A DNA stretch of 64,000 bases from Sphingomonadaceae bacterium PASS1. GTDB taxonomy: Bacteria; Pseudomonadota; Alphaproteobacteria; Sphingomonadales; Sphingomonadaceae. The position numbers and the translations under genes were made by a program. Positions 35,422 through 43,573 of the stretch are shown here, piece by piece. The stretch spans positions 62,001 to 126,000 of the forward strand of contig NKIR01000009.1 in NCBI GenBank assembly GCA_002255985.1, read 5' to 3'. The stretch's first letter is position 1. Every line of letters starts with the position of its first letter. The notes under the pieces were generated by a model. The model made no database searches. It was not told the DNA's origin and worked only from the letters and a program-made list of their open reading frames with translations.

Positions 35422-36867
35422 TTGGACGGTTTTTCCTGGATTGCAGGCGAATGGGGGACATCGGCGGCTTCGAAGATCGCGACAAGCGTCAACCCGGCGA
35501 CGGGCGAATCCGTTGGGGTGTTCGACGATGCCGATGATCATGCCGTTCAAACAGCGATAGCTGCTGCAACTGAGGCGTTTTGCCAAAGCAAATGGAGCAC
35601 GTCTCCTCGATTTCGCTCTTCGGTCTTGCTCAACTTTGCCGACCTACTGGAGGCGTCCCGCGTGGCCATAGCCGAACTGTTGACGGCCGAACACGGCAAG
35701 CCGCTTGGACAGTCCCTGATCGAGGTCGACCTCAGTGTTTCCGAATTGCGCTATTATGCTGGCTTGGCGCGTAACATTTTCGGGCGTGTTATCGAGCTTG
35801 ATTGCGACCTATACTCGATGATTGGTAAGGAACCTGCCGGGGTAACCGCGATTATAGTGCCGTGGAACGCCCCGATTATTCTGATGATCCGTTCGCTTGC
35901 GCCAGCGCTCGCAGCGGGCTGCACTTGTGTTGTGAAAGCAGCGCCGCAAACGGCCTTGACCAGCGCCGCTGTATTGCGCCTGCTATCGCAGGTTCCCGAT
36001 CTGCCCGCCGGGGTGGTCAATTCCTTCAGCGAGTCCAGCCATGATGGTGCAAAATTGCTGGTCGAGGATCCAAGAGTGCGAGTCATCAGCTATACGGGCA
36101 GCACACATGTAGGCAAACAGATTGCCGCTGCCGCGACCGCCACCTTGAAACGGGTCAATCTCGAATTGGGGGGCAGCGCACCTGTCATTCTGCTTGATGA
36201 TGCAGACCTTCAGAGCGCAGTCCCCCAGGTTGTGCGGGCCGCCATTTTCATTTCTGGCCAGCAATGTGTCGCAGCCAGCCGTCTGCTGGTTTCCAATACG
36301 CGACTGGAAGAAGCAAAAGCCCTTTTTGCCAAGTCACTTAGGGAAATCGTCGTTGGGTCGGGATCCGACCCTGCCACGCAAATGGGCCCGATGATCGACT
36401 TTGCGGCACGCGATCGAATTCTGCGCTTGCTGGATGCGGTCAAGGAGCCTGATGAGATTTTGGTTCGAGGCGTGGCATTGGATGGACGGCATGCTGCCGG
36501 TGCATTTATTACACCCAGTCTGGTGCATGTTCGTGATCCGCAGTCGCAACTGATAACCGACGAGATTTTTGGCCCGATCCTGACCTTGCAGTCTTTCGAT
36601 ACAGACGCCGAGGCGCTTGAACGCGCAAATGCAAGCCGGTTCGGCCTTGCTGCGAGTGTGTGGAGCGCCGATCTCGCCCGGGCCCAGAGATTGGCACGGC
36701 GGATCGAAGCAGGGACGGTATGGATCAATATGCACGGTGCCTTGCATCCCGAAGTCGAAACCGGGGGATATAAGGAAAGCGGTGTGGGCAGACTCCATGG
36801 CGTCGATGCAATGAACGAGTTTCTGCAATCCAAGCATACCGCCTGGACCGCGAAGCAAGGAGCGTGA
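35422..36867 (+). CDS. NAD(P)-dependent aldehyde dehydrogenase
   Basis: 481 residues from TTG 35422, preceded by AGGGATG; neighbouring ATG and GTG codons are out of frame. The family features are IIVPWNAPIILMIRSLAPAL, YTGSTHVGKQI (nucleotide binding), the catalytic Glu in NLELGGSAP and the nucleophilic Cys in ISGQQCVAASR. Its closest sense is benzaldehyde/vanillin-type or semialdehyde dehydrogenases. Together with the following alcohol dehydrogenase it would turn an aromatic alcohol into its acid, such as 3-hydroxybenzyl alcohol to 3-hydroxybenzoate; that substrate is inferred from the downstream genes. Confidence 0.88.
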   Translation: MDGFSWIAGEWGTSAASKIATSVNPATGESVGVFDDADDHAVQTAIAAATEAFCQSKWSTSPRFRSSVLLNFADLLEASRVAIAELLTAEHGKPLGQSLIEVDLSVSELRYYAGLARNIFGRVIELDCDLYSMIGKEPAGVTAIIVPWNAPIILMIRSLAPALAAGCTCVVKAAPQTALTSAAVLRLLSQVPDLPAGVVNSFSESSHDGAKLLVEDPRVRVISYTGSTHVGKQIAAAATATLKRVNLELGGSAPVILLDDADLQSAVPQVVRAAIFISGQQCVAASRLLVSNTRLEEAKALFAKSLREIVVGSGSDPATQMGPMIDFAARDRILRLLDAVKEPDEILVRGVALDGRHAAGAFITPSLVHVRDPQSQLITDEIFGPILTLQSFDTDAEALERANASRFGLAASVWSADLARAQRLARRIEAGTVWINMHGALHPEVETGGYKESGVGRLHGVDAMNEFLQSKHTAWTAKQGA

Positions 36868-37982
36868 TGGTGGGCCGAGTGATCCAAGCAGCGATCCAGA
36901 GGCACGTCAGCAAGGGTCTGACGATCGAGCGCGCCACTCTTGCCGAACCGCAGCCTTACGAAGCGGTCGTCCGTATCGAAGCGTGCGGCATCTGTCATAT
37001 GGACCTTGATGGTCCCTCTCTGTGCACCCTGCCCGCCGTGTTTGGCCATGAAGGTGTAGGCGTTGTTGAAGCAGTCGGCAGCGCCGCTAGGGTCAAGGTC
37101 GGCGATCGGGTGATTCTGGGCTACGGATCTTGCGGCACCTGTCCTTCGTGCACGCAGGCACATCCCTATTACTGCGATCAGAGTTGGGATGTGACTTTCG
37201 GCGGCAGGCGGCTGGACGGCAGCGCTACCCTGCAGGACAGTTCTGGTACCCCGCTTCATGCGGCTTTCTTCCAGCAGTCCTCCTTTGCAACGCATGCAAT
37301 CGTTCCCGATCATTGCCTTGTCACTATGCCACAGGACATACCCGCTGAAGTTGGTGCCAGCATCACCTGTGGGGTGATGACCGGCACGGGAGCAATCCTC
37401 AACGTCCTCAACGTCCAGTCTGGTGAAACGGTCTTGATTGTCGGCGCGGGTGCGGTTGGACTCGGCGCTGTTATGGCTGCGCGCCGCGCAGGTGCAGGCG
37501 AAATCCTGGTGGTCGACGTGCGCGATGACCGCCTGATATTGGCGCAAGAGCTGGGTGCAACGGCCGTCTTTAACCCGCGGATGGGTCCGATGGACGCTTG
37601 GGTCATGACACAGACAGGACGCGGCGTCGGTAAGCTATTGGAAACATCAGGAAATGCCACGGCTTTTGCAAGCGCGATCGCCAGCCTGCGGACGGGGGGA
37701 CATATGGCCTATGCGATCCTGCCCAGCCCGATGGAAGAATACATGTTGAAGCCCATGCCGCTCTTCGAAAAGGCAGCCCGGTTTGAAGCGCTCTCGTTTG
37801 GCAATTCGGTTCCGCACGATCTGTACCCTCGAATGCTCGAATGGTGGCGAGCTGGCGAGTTTCCGGTCGACCGTCTCATCTCTAAATTCTCGTTCGCCGA
37901 GATCAACCTCGCAATGGAGCGCACACGCAGTGGCGACGTCATCAAAGCAGTTCTTATGATGGATTGCGCCGATGCGGCGTAA
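36864..37982 (+). CDS. Zinc-dependent alcohol dehydrogenase (aryl-alcohol type)
   Basis: 372 residues, overlapping the aldehyde dehydrogenase by 4 bases. Catalytic zinc ligands are in ACGICHMD and FGHEGVG; the structural zinc lobe has four cysteines in GSCGTCPSCTQAHPYYC. The Rossmann motif is VGAGAVGLGAVMAARRAGA. It resembles XylB-like benzyl alcohol dehydrogenases. Coupled translation with the aldehyde dehydrogenase supports a two-step alcohol-to-acid oxidation. The C-terminus overlaps the sulfatase start. Confidence 0.88.
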   Translation: MMVGRVIQAAIQRHVSKGLTIERATLAEPQPYEAVVRIEACGICHMDLDGPSLCTLPAVFGHEGVGVVEAVGSAARVKVGDRVILGYGSCGTCPSCTQAHPYYCDQSWDVTFGGRRLDGSATLQDSSGTPLHAAFFQQSSFATHAIVPDHCLVTMPQDIPAEVGASITCGVMTGTGAILNVLNVQSGETVLIVGAGAVGLGAVMAARRAGAGEILVVDVRDDRLILAQELGATAVFNPRMGPMDAWVMTQTGRGVGKLLETSGNATAFASAIASLRTGGHMAYAILPSPMEEYMLKPMPLFEKAARFEALSFGNSVPHDLYPRMLEWWRAGEFPVDRLISKFSFAEINLAMERTRSGDVIKAVLMMDCADAA

Positions 37983-39747
37983 GCAGCACAAGGCACGCCT
38001 ACTCGGCAAAATAGCACTTGCCAGTGTTGGGTTACTTGCCTTGCTGGGCAGCCAGGCTGGCGCGCGTCCCAAAGCGCCCGCGCCGCAGCGACCCAACTTC
38101 CTGATAATTGTTGCGGATGACCTGGGCTATTCCGATGTCGGATCATTCGGATCTGAAATCCGGACCCCGAACCTCGACCGCCTCGCTCAGTCCGGTGTGC
38201 GGCTGGCAAACTTTCACACATACGCGGCCTGTTCGCCCACCCGCGCCGCCTTGCTCACGGGTGCCTCGCCGCATAATGCCGGATTTGGCACGATGGCAGG
38301 CGACTGGACGCCACAAACCGAGGGCAAGCGCGGTTATGAAGCGATCCTGACCTACCGTGTGGCAACGATTGCCGACATACTTGGCCGTGCGGGGTATCGC
38401 ACTATGCTTTCGGGCAAATGGGACATGGGCGGAGTGCGCGACCCCGCTTACCGCCCAGCCGCCAGAGGCTTCCAGCAGCATTTCGCCCTCATCCAGGGTG
38501 CTGGATCACATTTCGACAACAAGGGCGTCTTTCCAGACATCCCTACCGTGAACTATGTCGAGAATGACAAGGACATTTTGCCGCCAGCTGATTTTTACAG
38601 TTCGCGGACATTTACTGACAAGATGATTGGCTATCTGGGCCAAGGAGATCAGAACAAACCGTTCTTTGCGATGCTGAATTTCACGGCGCCGCACTGGCCT
38701 TTGCAGGCTCCGGATCAGGATATTGCACGGCAGCGCGGCCGATACGCCAATGGATATGAAGCGATCCACGCAGCGCGCCTTGCCCGCCAGCGTCGCATGG
38801 GCCTTGTCAGCAGATCGCAGGCCGCTGCCCCATTCGACAAGGACTGGCCTTCCTGGCGAGACTTGCCGCCCGACCTTCGCCAGCTCGAAGCGCGTCGCAT
38901 GGAAATCTATGCAGCAATGGTCAGCAACATGGACCAGCAAATCGGCCGGGTTATAGCTTCGCTTAAAGCAAAGGGACAACTCGACAATACGGTGATCATC
39001 TTCATGTCCGACAATGGCGCAGATGGAGGTAATCCCCTCGATTTCGGTGGTGCAGATTGGTACCGCTGGGCAGAAAAAGAGCGTGACATGCGATTTGACC
39101 AAATGGGTCGGCGAGGATCGCATGTCTGGTATGGCCCGCAGTGGGCCCATGTCAGCAACACACCATTCCGTCTGGGAAAGGGTTTTACCACCGAAGGCGG
39201 AACACGTGTCCCGTTTATTGTGGCGGGTCCAGGCATCAGCGGTCGTAATGCGCTGAGCGGAGCATTCACGCAGGTTCTCGATATGGTGCCTACCGTGCTT
39301 GACTATGCCGGCATCCCCTCCCCGAACGGAAAGTTCGAGGGACGCCCTATAGAACGCCTCGAAGGCACCAGTCTAAAACCTCTCCTCGCCAACCCGACTA
39401 TGCCCGCATTACATTCGGATGACTCGTTCTTTGGCTGGGAACTTTGGGCACGCCGGGCTGGACGCCAGGGCGACTGGAAAATTGTTTGGCAGAACCCTCC
39501 TTGGGGACCAAAAGAGCTCTGGACCCTTTACGATGTCGCCAAGGATCCGGCCGAGCAACACGATCTTTCCGCCAGCCATCCTGACGTCGCTCGAACCATG
39601 ATTGCACGCTGGGATGAATGGGCACGGCAGCAGGGTGTAGTCCCGATCCCCTATTTCCCTTCGGACTGGAGCAATGTCCGCACCCATTTCGACTGGCGAC
39701 CAACAGGGGCTACTTCGAAGGCGCCGCATGAGAACAACCGCAAATAG
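37972..39747 (+). CDS. Secreted type I sulfatase (arylsulfatase family)
   Basis: 591 residues with a signal sequence (KIALASVGLLALLGSQAGA). Metal ligands are in IIVADDLGYSDVG. The formylglycine motif is CSPTRAALLTG with Cys87, of the C-x-P-x-R type that formylglycine-generating enzyme or anaerobic SME modifies. Other landmarks are SGKWDMGG, TAPHWPLQAP, IFMSDNGADGG and KGFTTEGGTRVPFI. It would hydrolyse a sulfate ester in the periplasm. It overlaps the alcohol dehydrogenase by 11 bases, so it belongs to the operon: the natural substrate may be a sulfated phenol or aromatic alcohol. No maturase gene is in the window. Confidence 0.92.
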   Translation: MRRKQHKARLLGKIALASVGLLALLGSQAGARPKAPAPQRPNFLIIVADDLGYSDVGSFGSEIRTPNLDRLAQSGVRLANFHTYAACSPTRAALLTGASPHNAGFGTMAGDWTPQTEGKRGYEAILTYRVATIADILGRAGYRTMLSGKWDMGGVRDPAYRPAARGFQQHFALIQGAGSHFDNKGVFPDIPTVNYVENDKDILPPADFYSSRTFTDKMIGYLGQGDQNKPFFAMLNFTAPHWPLQAPDQDIARQRGRYANGYEAIHAARLARQRRMGLVSRSQAAAPFDKDWPSWRDLPPDLRQLEARRMEIYAAMVSNMDQQIGRVIASLKAKGQLDNTVIIFMSDNGADGGNPLDFGGADWYRWAEKERDMRFDQMGRRGSHVWYGPQWAHVSNTPFRLGKGFTTEGGTRVPFIVAGPGISGRNALSGAFTQVLDMVPTVLDYAGIPSPNGKFEGRPIERLEGTSLKPLLANPTMPALHSDDSFFGWELWARRAGRQGDWKIVWQNPPWGPKELWTLYDVAKDPAEQHDLSASHPDVARTMIARWDEWARQQGVVPIPYFPSDWSNVRTHFDWRPTGATSKAPHENNRK

Positions 39748-39781
39748 CAAAAGCCGACATTACGGGCGAGGAAGACAAATC

Positions 39782-40981
39782 ATGACCACAAGAAGGAAGA
39801 TACTCATCGCCGGCGGCGGGATCGGCGGAATGACCGCTGCCGGACTACTCCTGCAAGCCGGGCATGACGTCGAGGTTTTCGAACAGGCTCCCGCGCTTGG
39901 TGAGGTTGGCGCTGGAGTCCAAGTAAGCGCAAATGCTACACATGTTTTGCGCCATCTTGGCGTGCTTGACCAGCTTGCCGCTATTTCGGTCCGGCCATTG
40001 CGCACCGAGTTCCGGCTCCACGACACAGCGGAGGTGGTGAGCCAGATTCCGCTTGGCGATACCCATGAAGACCGATTTGGTGCGCCCTATCTGCACGTTT
40101 ATCGTCCCGACATGCTGCGCATCTTGGAGGACCGTGTTCGACAACTGTCTGCGTCCGCGGTTCATCTTGGGAAGGCGTTGGAGCGCTACGAGGAAGATAC
40201 GCAAGGCGTAGCCCTGCACTTCACAGATGGCACTGAAGCGCGCGGTGACGTGCTCATTGGTGCGGACGGGATCAAATCGGTCGTACGCGCGCAGATGCAC
40301 GGTAAAGAGCCTGCCAATTATACTGGCAATGTAGCTTGGCGCGTCATGGTACCTGCCGAAAAGCTACCCTCGGATTTCCAACCCCCAATCTTTGTCAACT
40401 GGATGGGGCCAGACAAACATATGGTTGTCTATTGGGTTAATGGCGGCAGGTTTTTGAACTTCGTCGGTTGCGTCGAGAAACCGGAATGGACACAAGAAGG
40501 GTGGGCTATCAAAGCCCCTTGGGAAGACATGAAGGCGGATTTCGTAGGGTTCCACCCCGATGTGCAGACTATGATTGACGCGGCTGATAAGGATAGCTGT
40601 TTCTGCTGGGCGCTTAATAACCGGCCACGCCTTAACTTCTGGAGCACGGATCGTGTGACCCTGCTGGGAGACAGCGCACATCCCACTTTACCCTATATGG
40701 CGCAAGGGGCTGTCATGGCCATTGAGGACGCGGCAGTACTAATGCGCGTGTTTGATGAATTTGACGACACGGCAACGGCTCTTAAGGCCTATGAACAGGC
40801 GCGCATCGACCGCACGGCACGGATCGTAAATGAAAGCTCTGAGCACGCCCGACTGTTCCATTTCCAGACGCATGAGGAATTCCGCGAAGCTTTCGGTCGC
40901 AAGGATCCCTCTAAGGACCGAGGCTTATGGCTCTACAATTACAACCCGCTCTCCGTATCCCTGACCGCCCAACAGTCATGA
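39782..40981 (+). CDS. FAD-dependent aromatic hydroxylase, probable 3-hydroxybenzoate 6-hydroxylase
   Basis: 399 residues from ATG 39782 with GAGGAAG upstream. The FAD motif is ILIAGGGIGGMTAAGLLLQAGHDVEVFEQ; the DG motif is LIGADGIKSVVR; and the second FAD motif is VTLLGDSAHPTLPYMAQGA. These place it in the salicylate hydroxylase / 3-hydroxybenzoate 6-hydroxylase group (NAD(P)H plus O2). The three following genes encode the gentisate route, so para-hydroxylation of 3-hydroxybenzoate to gentisate is the most economical function. A salicylate 1-hydroxylase would make catechol, for which there are no genes here. Confidence 0.85.
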   Translation: MTTRRKILIAGGGIGGMTAAGLLLQAGHDVEVFEQAPALGEVGAGVQVSANATHVLRHLGVLDQLAAISVRPLRTEFRLHDTAEVVSQIPLGDTHEDRFGAPYLHVYRPDMLRILEDRVRQLSASAVHLGKALERYEEDTQGVALHFTDGTEARGDVLIGADGIKSVVRAQMHGKEPANYTGNVAWRVMVPAEKLPSDFQPPIFVNWMGPDKHMVVYWVNGGRFLNFVGCVEKPEWTQEGWAIKAPWEDMKADFVGFHPDVQTMIDAADKDSCFCWALNNRPRLNFWSTDRVTLLGDSAHPTLPYMAQGAVMAIEDAAVLMRVFDEFDDTATALKAYEQARIDRTARIVNESSEHARLFHFQTHEEFREAFGRKDPSKDRGLWLYNYNPLSVSLTAQQS

Positions 40982-41029
40982 CCTTCACGTAATCGGTTGA
41001 AACGCAGAGCTAACAATTTTGAGGAAATT

Positions 41030-41728
41030 ATGACAGAATACACCTTCCCGCCGCACCCGCACATTACCGTTCCCGTAGCCGGATCGGCACAACAGTTCCC
41101 GGTTCGCCGGATCTTTTGCGTGGGCCGCAATTATGCCGAGCATGCGCGCGAGATGGGTTTTGACCCCAACCGCGAACCGCCCTTCTTCTTTACCAAGCCG
41201 GCCGATGCAGTCGTTCACGACGGCGCGACCATCCCCTATCCAACGCTCACCGAAAACTTCCATTACGAAGCGGAACTGGTCGTCGCGATTGGGAAAGAAG
41301 GTCGGAACCTGTCGGTTGAAGAGAGCCCATCCTACATTTGGGGCTATGCTGTGGGGAATGATCTCACGCGGCGGGACATTCAAATCCAAGCAAGAGAAAA
41401 GGGCCGCCCCTGGGATTGGGGCAAGGCATTTGACCGTTCGGCCGTTATCGGCCCCATCCACCCAGTCGCCGAAGTGGGGCATCCTGCAAAGGGATCAATC
41501 CGTCTGGCTGTTAATGATACCGTAAAGCAGGACGCGGATCTGGTTGAGCTGATCTGGTCCGTCCCTGAGATCATTTCGATACTATCGCATTCGATGACCA
41601 TCAAACCAGGCGACCTGATCATGACTGGTACACCGGCTGGGGTCGGTCCGCTTGTGCCGGGTGACGTGTGCGTGGTCTCAATCGACGGGCTTGGCAATCT
41701 GACCACGAAGATCGGTCCGCGCGAATGA
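41030..41728 (+). CDS. Fumarylpyruvate hydrolase (FAH family)
   Basis: 232 residues from ATG 41030 (GAGGAA upstream). It carries the FAH core: FCVGRNYAEHAREMGFD, PFFFTKPADAVV, YEAELVVAIG, GYAVGNDLTRRDIQ and MTGTPAGVGPL. The metal ligands Glu-x-Glu and Asp are in YEAELV and GNDLTRRD. It would split 3-fumarylpyruvate into fumarate and pyruvate, the last step of the gentisate route. It is coupled by a 4-base overlap to the maleylpyruvate isomerase gene. Confidence 0.92.
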   Translation: MTEYTFPPHPHITVPVAGSAQQFPVRRIFCVGRNYAEHAREMGFDPNREPPFFFTKPADAVVHDGATIPYPTLTENFHYEAELVVAIGKEGRNLSVEESPSYIWGYAVGNDLTRRDIQIQAREKGRPWDWGKAFDRSAVIGPIHPVAEVGHPAKGSIRLAVNDTVKQDADLVELIWSVPEIISILSHSMTIKPGDLIMTGTPAGVGPLVPGDVCVVSIDGLGNLTTKIGPRE

Positions 41729-42372
41729 CGATGCGCCTGCACAACTTCTTCAGGTCATCCACTTCGACCCGGTTGCGCGCGGCACTCAATCTGAAGGGCC
41801 TAGATTACGAGTATATGGCTTATGCTCTGCGTAAGGGCGAGAACCGCACAGCGGCCTATCTCGGGCTGAACCCAGCCGGACTGGTTCCCGCGCTTGAACT
41901 CGACGACGGCACGGTGCTAACCCAGTCGCTGGCGATCATAGAATGGCTTGATGAGACACATCCGAACCCGCCCTTGTTGCCGACAGACGCGGCTGGGCGG
42001 GCGCGTGTCCGGTCTTTGGCCTACATGATTGCGTGCGAGATTCATCCGCTCAATAACCTGCGTGTTCTTAACCGGCTGGGCGCGCAGTTTGGAGCGGGGG
42101 AAGATGCGGTCACCGACTGGTTTTCCCATTGGGTGACCGAAACTTTCGACGCGATCGAAACCACGCTTGCGGGAAGTCCGCAAACTGGTCGCTTCTGCCA
42201 CGGCGATGTCCCCTCGCTCGCCGACATCTGCCTTTACGCTCAAGTCTGGAACAATCGGCGCTTCTCGATCCCGCTCGAAAATTGGCCAACCATCGCGAAG
42301 ATCTTCGGCGAGCTGGACGGCATTACAGCCTTCAGAAATGCCGCTCCACCCAACCAGCCCGATGCCGAATAA
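41725..42372 (+). CDS. Maleylpyruvate isomerase (zeta-class GST fold)
   Basis: 215 residues; ATG 41725 overlaps the preceding stop, and ATG 41731 is an alternative. An N-terminal thioredoxin-like domain (LHNFFRSSTSTRLRAALNLKG, LNPAGLVPALELDDG) and a helical C-terminal domain (CEIHPLNNLRVL, WFSHWVTETFDAIE, PSLADICLYAQVWN) match zeta GSTs / maleylacetoacetate isomerase. The SSTSTR and IHPLNNLRVL segments are the active-site signature. It would isomerise maleylpyruvate to fumarylpyruvate with glutathione as cofactor. Confidence 0.92.
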   Translation: MTMRLHNFFRSSTSTRLRAALNLKGLDYEYMAYALRKGENRTAAYLGLNPAGLVPALELDDGTVLTQSLAIIEWLDETHPNPPLLPTDAAGRARVRSLAYMIACEIHPLNNLRVLNRLGAQFGAGEDAVTDWFSHWVTETFDAIETTLAGSPQTGRFCHGDVPSLADICLYAQVWNNRRFSIPLENWPTIAKIFGELDGITAFRNAAPPNQPDAE

Positions 42373-42394
42373 TCAGGTTTAAAGGAGACCTAAC

Positions 42395-43495
42395 ATGAGC
42401 GAAGAGCTCGATCACACCTCAGTCGCCCATGCAATGCAACCCGATGACACGCCCGAACTGCGCGAACTCTACCGCGGGTTTGCAGAACAGAGCCTGCTAC
42501 CCCTGTGGACGCAGTTGGGCGATCTGATGCCGATCCACCCCAAGTCTAAGGCGCTGCCGTACGTCTGGAAGTGGGCCAAGCTGCTGCCTCTGGCCGAGCG
42601 ATCAGGCGATCTGGTGCCCGTTGGACGCGGAGGTGAACGCCGCGCAATCGGGCTTGGGAATCCGGGGCTCGCCCCGCATGCCTATATCAGTCCAACACTC
42701 TGGGCCGCGATCCAGTATCTTGGTCCGCGCGAAGTGGCTCCCGAACATCGCCATAGTCAAAACGCTTTTCGCTTTGTTGTAGAAGGTGAAGGCGTTTGGA
42801 CTGTCGTCAACGGCGATCCGGTAAGAATGAGCCGCGGCGATCTTCTATTAACACCGGGTGGGAATTTCCACGGCCACCAGAACGTCACTGATCAGCCTAT
42901 GACTTGGATCGACGGCCTCGACATTCCGTTCAGCCAGCAGATGGACGTAGGCTTCTTTGAATTCGGTTCCGACCAGCTCACCTGCCTCGAAACGCCAGAG
43001 TACAGCCGCGGCGAGCGGCTCTGGTGCCATCCCGGTCTGCGTCCCTTGGTGGGGCTGAAAGATACCGTGAGTTCCCCGATTGGCGCCTATCGCTGGAAGC
43101 ATACCGACGCTGCGCTCAGCGAGCAGCTTGCCCTCGAATCAGAAGGCTATCCAGCTACCATTGCCCCCGGACATGCGGCGATCCGCTACGTCAATCCCAC
43201 GACCGGCGGGGATGTCATGCCGACGATCCGCCTTGAGTTCCACCGTCTGCGCGCTGGCACCAAAACCGCTACGCGGCGGGATGTTGGCTCAACCGTGTTC
43301 CAAGTTTTCGAAGGCACAGGAGCGGTGGTCATGAACGGTGAAACCCATCCTCTGGAAAAGGGTGATATGTTCGTTATCCCGTCTTGGATTCCCTGGTCAC
43401 TACAGGCAGAAACGCAGTTCGACCTGTTCCGCTTCTCTGATGCTCCAATCATGGAAAAGCTGAATTTTATGCGCACCCAGATCGACCAAAGGTAA
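42395..43495 (+). CDS. Gentisate 1,2-dioxygenase
   Basis: 366 residues, bicupin fold. The first cupin has the iron ligands in REVAPEHRHSQNAFRFVVEGEG (HxH plus later H in FHGHQN) and the second has a degenerate cupin (VFQVFEGTGAVVMNGETHPL). The opening LRELYRGFAEQSLLPLWTQL is typical of the family. It opens the gentisate ring with O2 and Fe2+ to maleylpyruvate. AAAGGAGA lies before the ATG. It is the last gene of the operon and converges on the arylsulfotransferase gene. Confidence 0.93.
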   Translation: MSEELDHTSVAHAMQPDDTPELRELYRGFAEQSLLPLWTQLGDLMPIHPKSKALPYVWKWAKLLPLAERSGDLVPVGRGGERRAIGLGNPGLAPHAYISPTLWAAIQYLGPREVAPEHRHSQNAFRFVVEGEGVWTVVNGDPVRMSRGDLLLTPGGNFHGHQNVTDQPMTWIDGLDIPFSQQMDVGFFEFGSDQLTCLETPEYSRGERLWCHPGLRPLVGLKDTVSSPIGAYRWKHTDAALSEQLALESEGYPATIAPGHAAIRYVNPTTGGDVMPTIRLEFHRLRAGTKTATRRDVGSTVFQVFEGTGAVVMNGETHPLEKGDMFVIPSWIPWSLQAETQFDLFRFSDAPIMEKLNFMRTQIDQR

Positions 43496-43573
43496 CCGGC
43501 CGGAGAACGATCTGGGCCGGAACTTGTATAACCCGGCAACGCTAAGTTTGATCACTAAGAGCGATGGGATAGG

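Noticed and set aside
36210-37547. Long minus-strand open frame (445 codons) opposite the aldehyde and alcohol dehydrogenases
   Set aside because: It is antisense to two genes with complete catalytic motifs, has a cysteine/arginine-rich, low-complexity composition and no domain. It is a by-product of the high-GC codon pattern.
39782-40981. Salicylate 1-hydroxylase
   Set aside because: The sequence family includes it, but the product catechol would not enter the gentisate enzymes encoded just downstream, and no catechol dioxygenase is present.
43496-43520. Terminator between the gentisate dioxygenase and arylsulfotransferase genes
   Set aside because: CCGGCC and GGCCGG could pair, but the stem is only 6 bp, the loop is 13 bases and there is no T run on either side.
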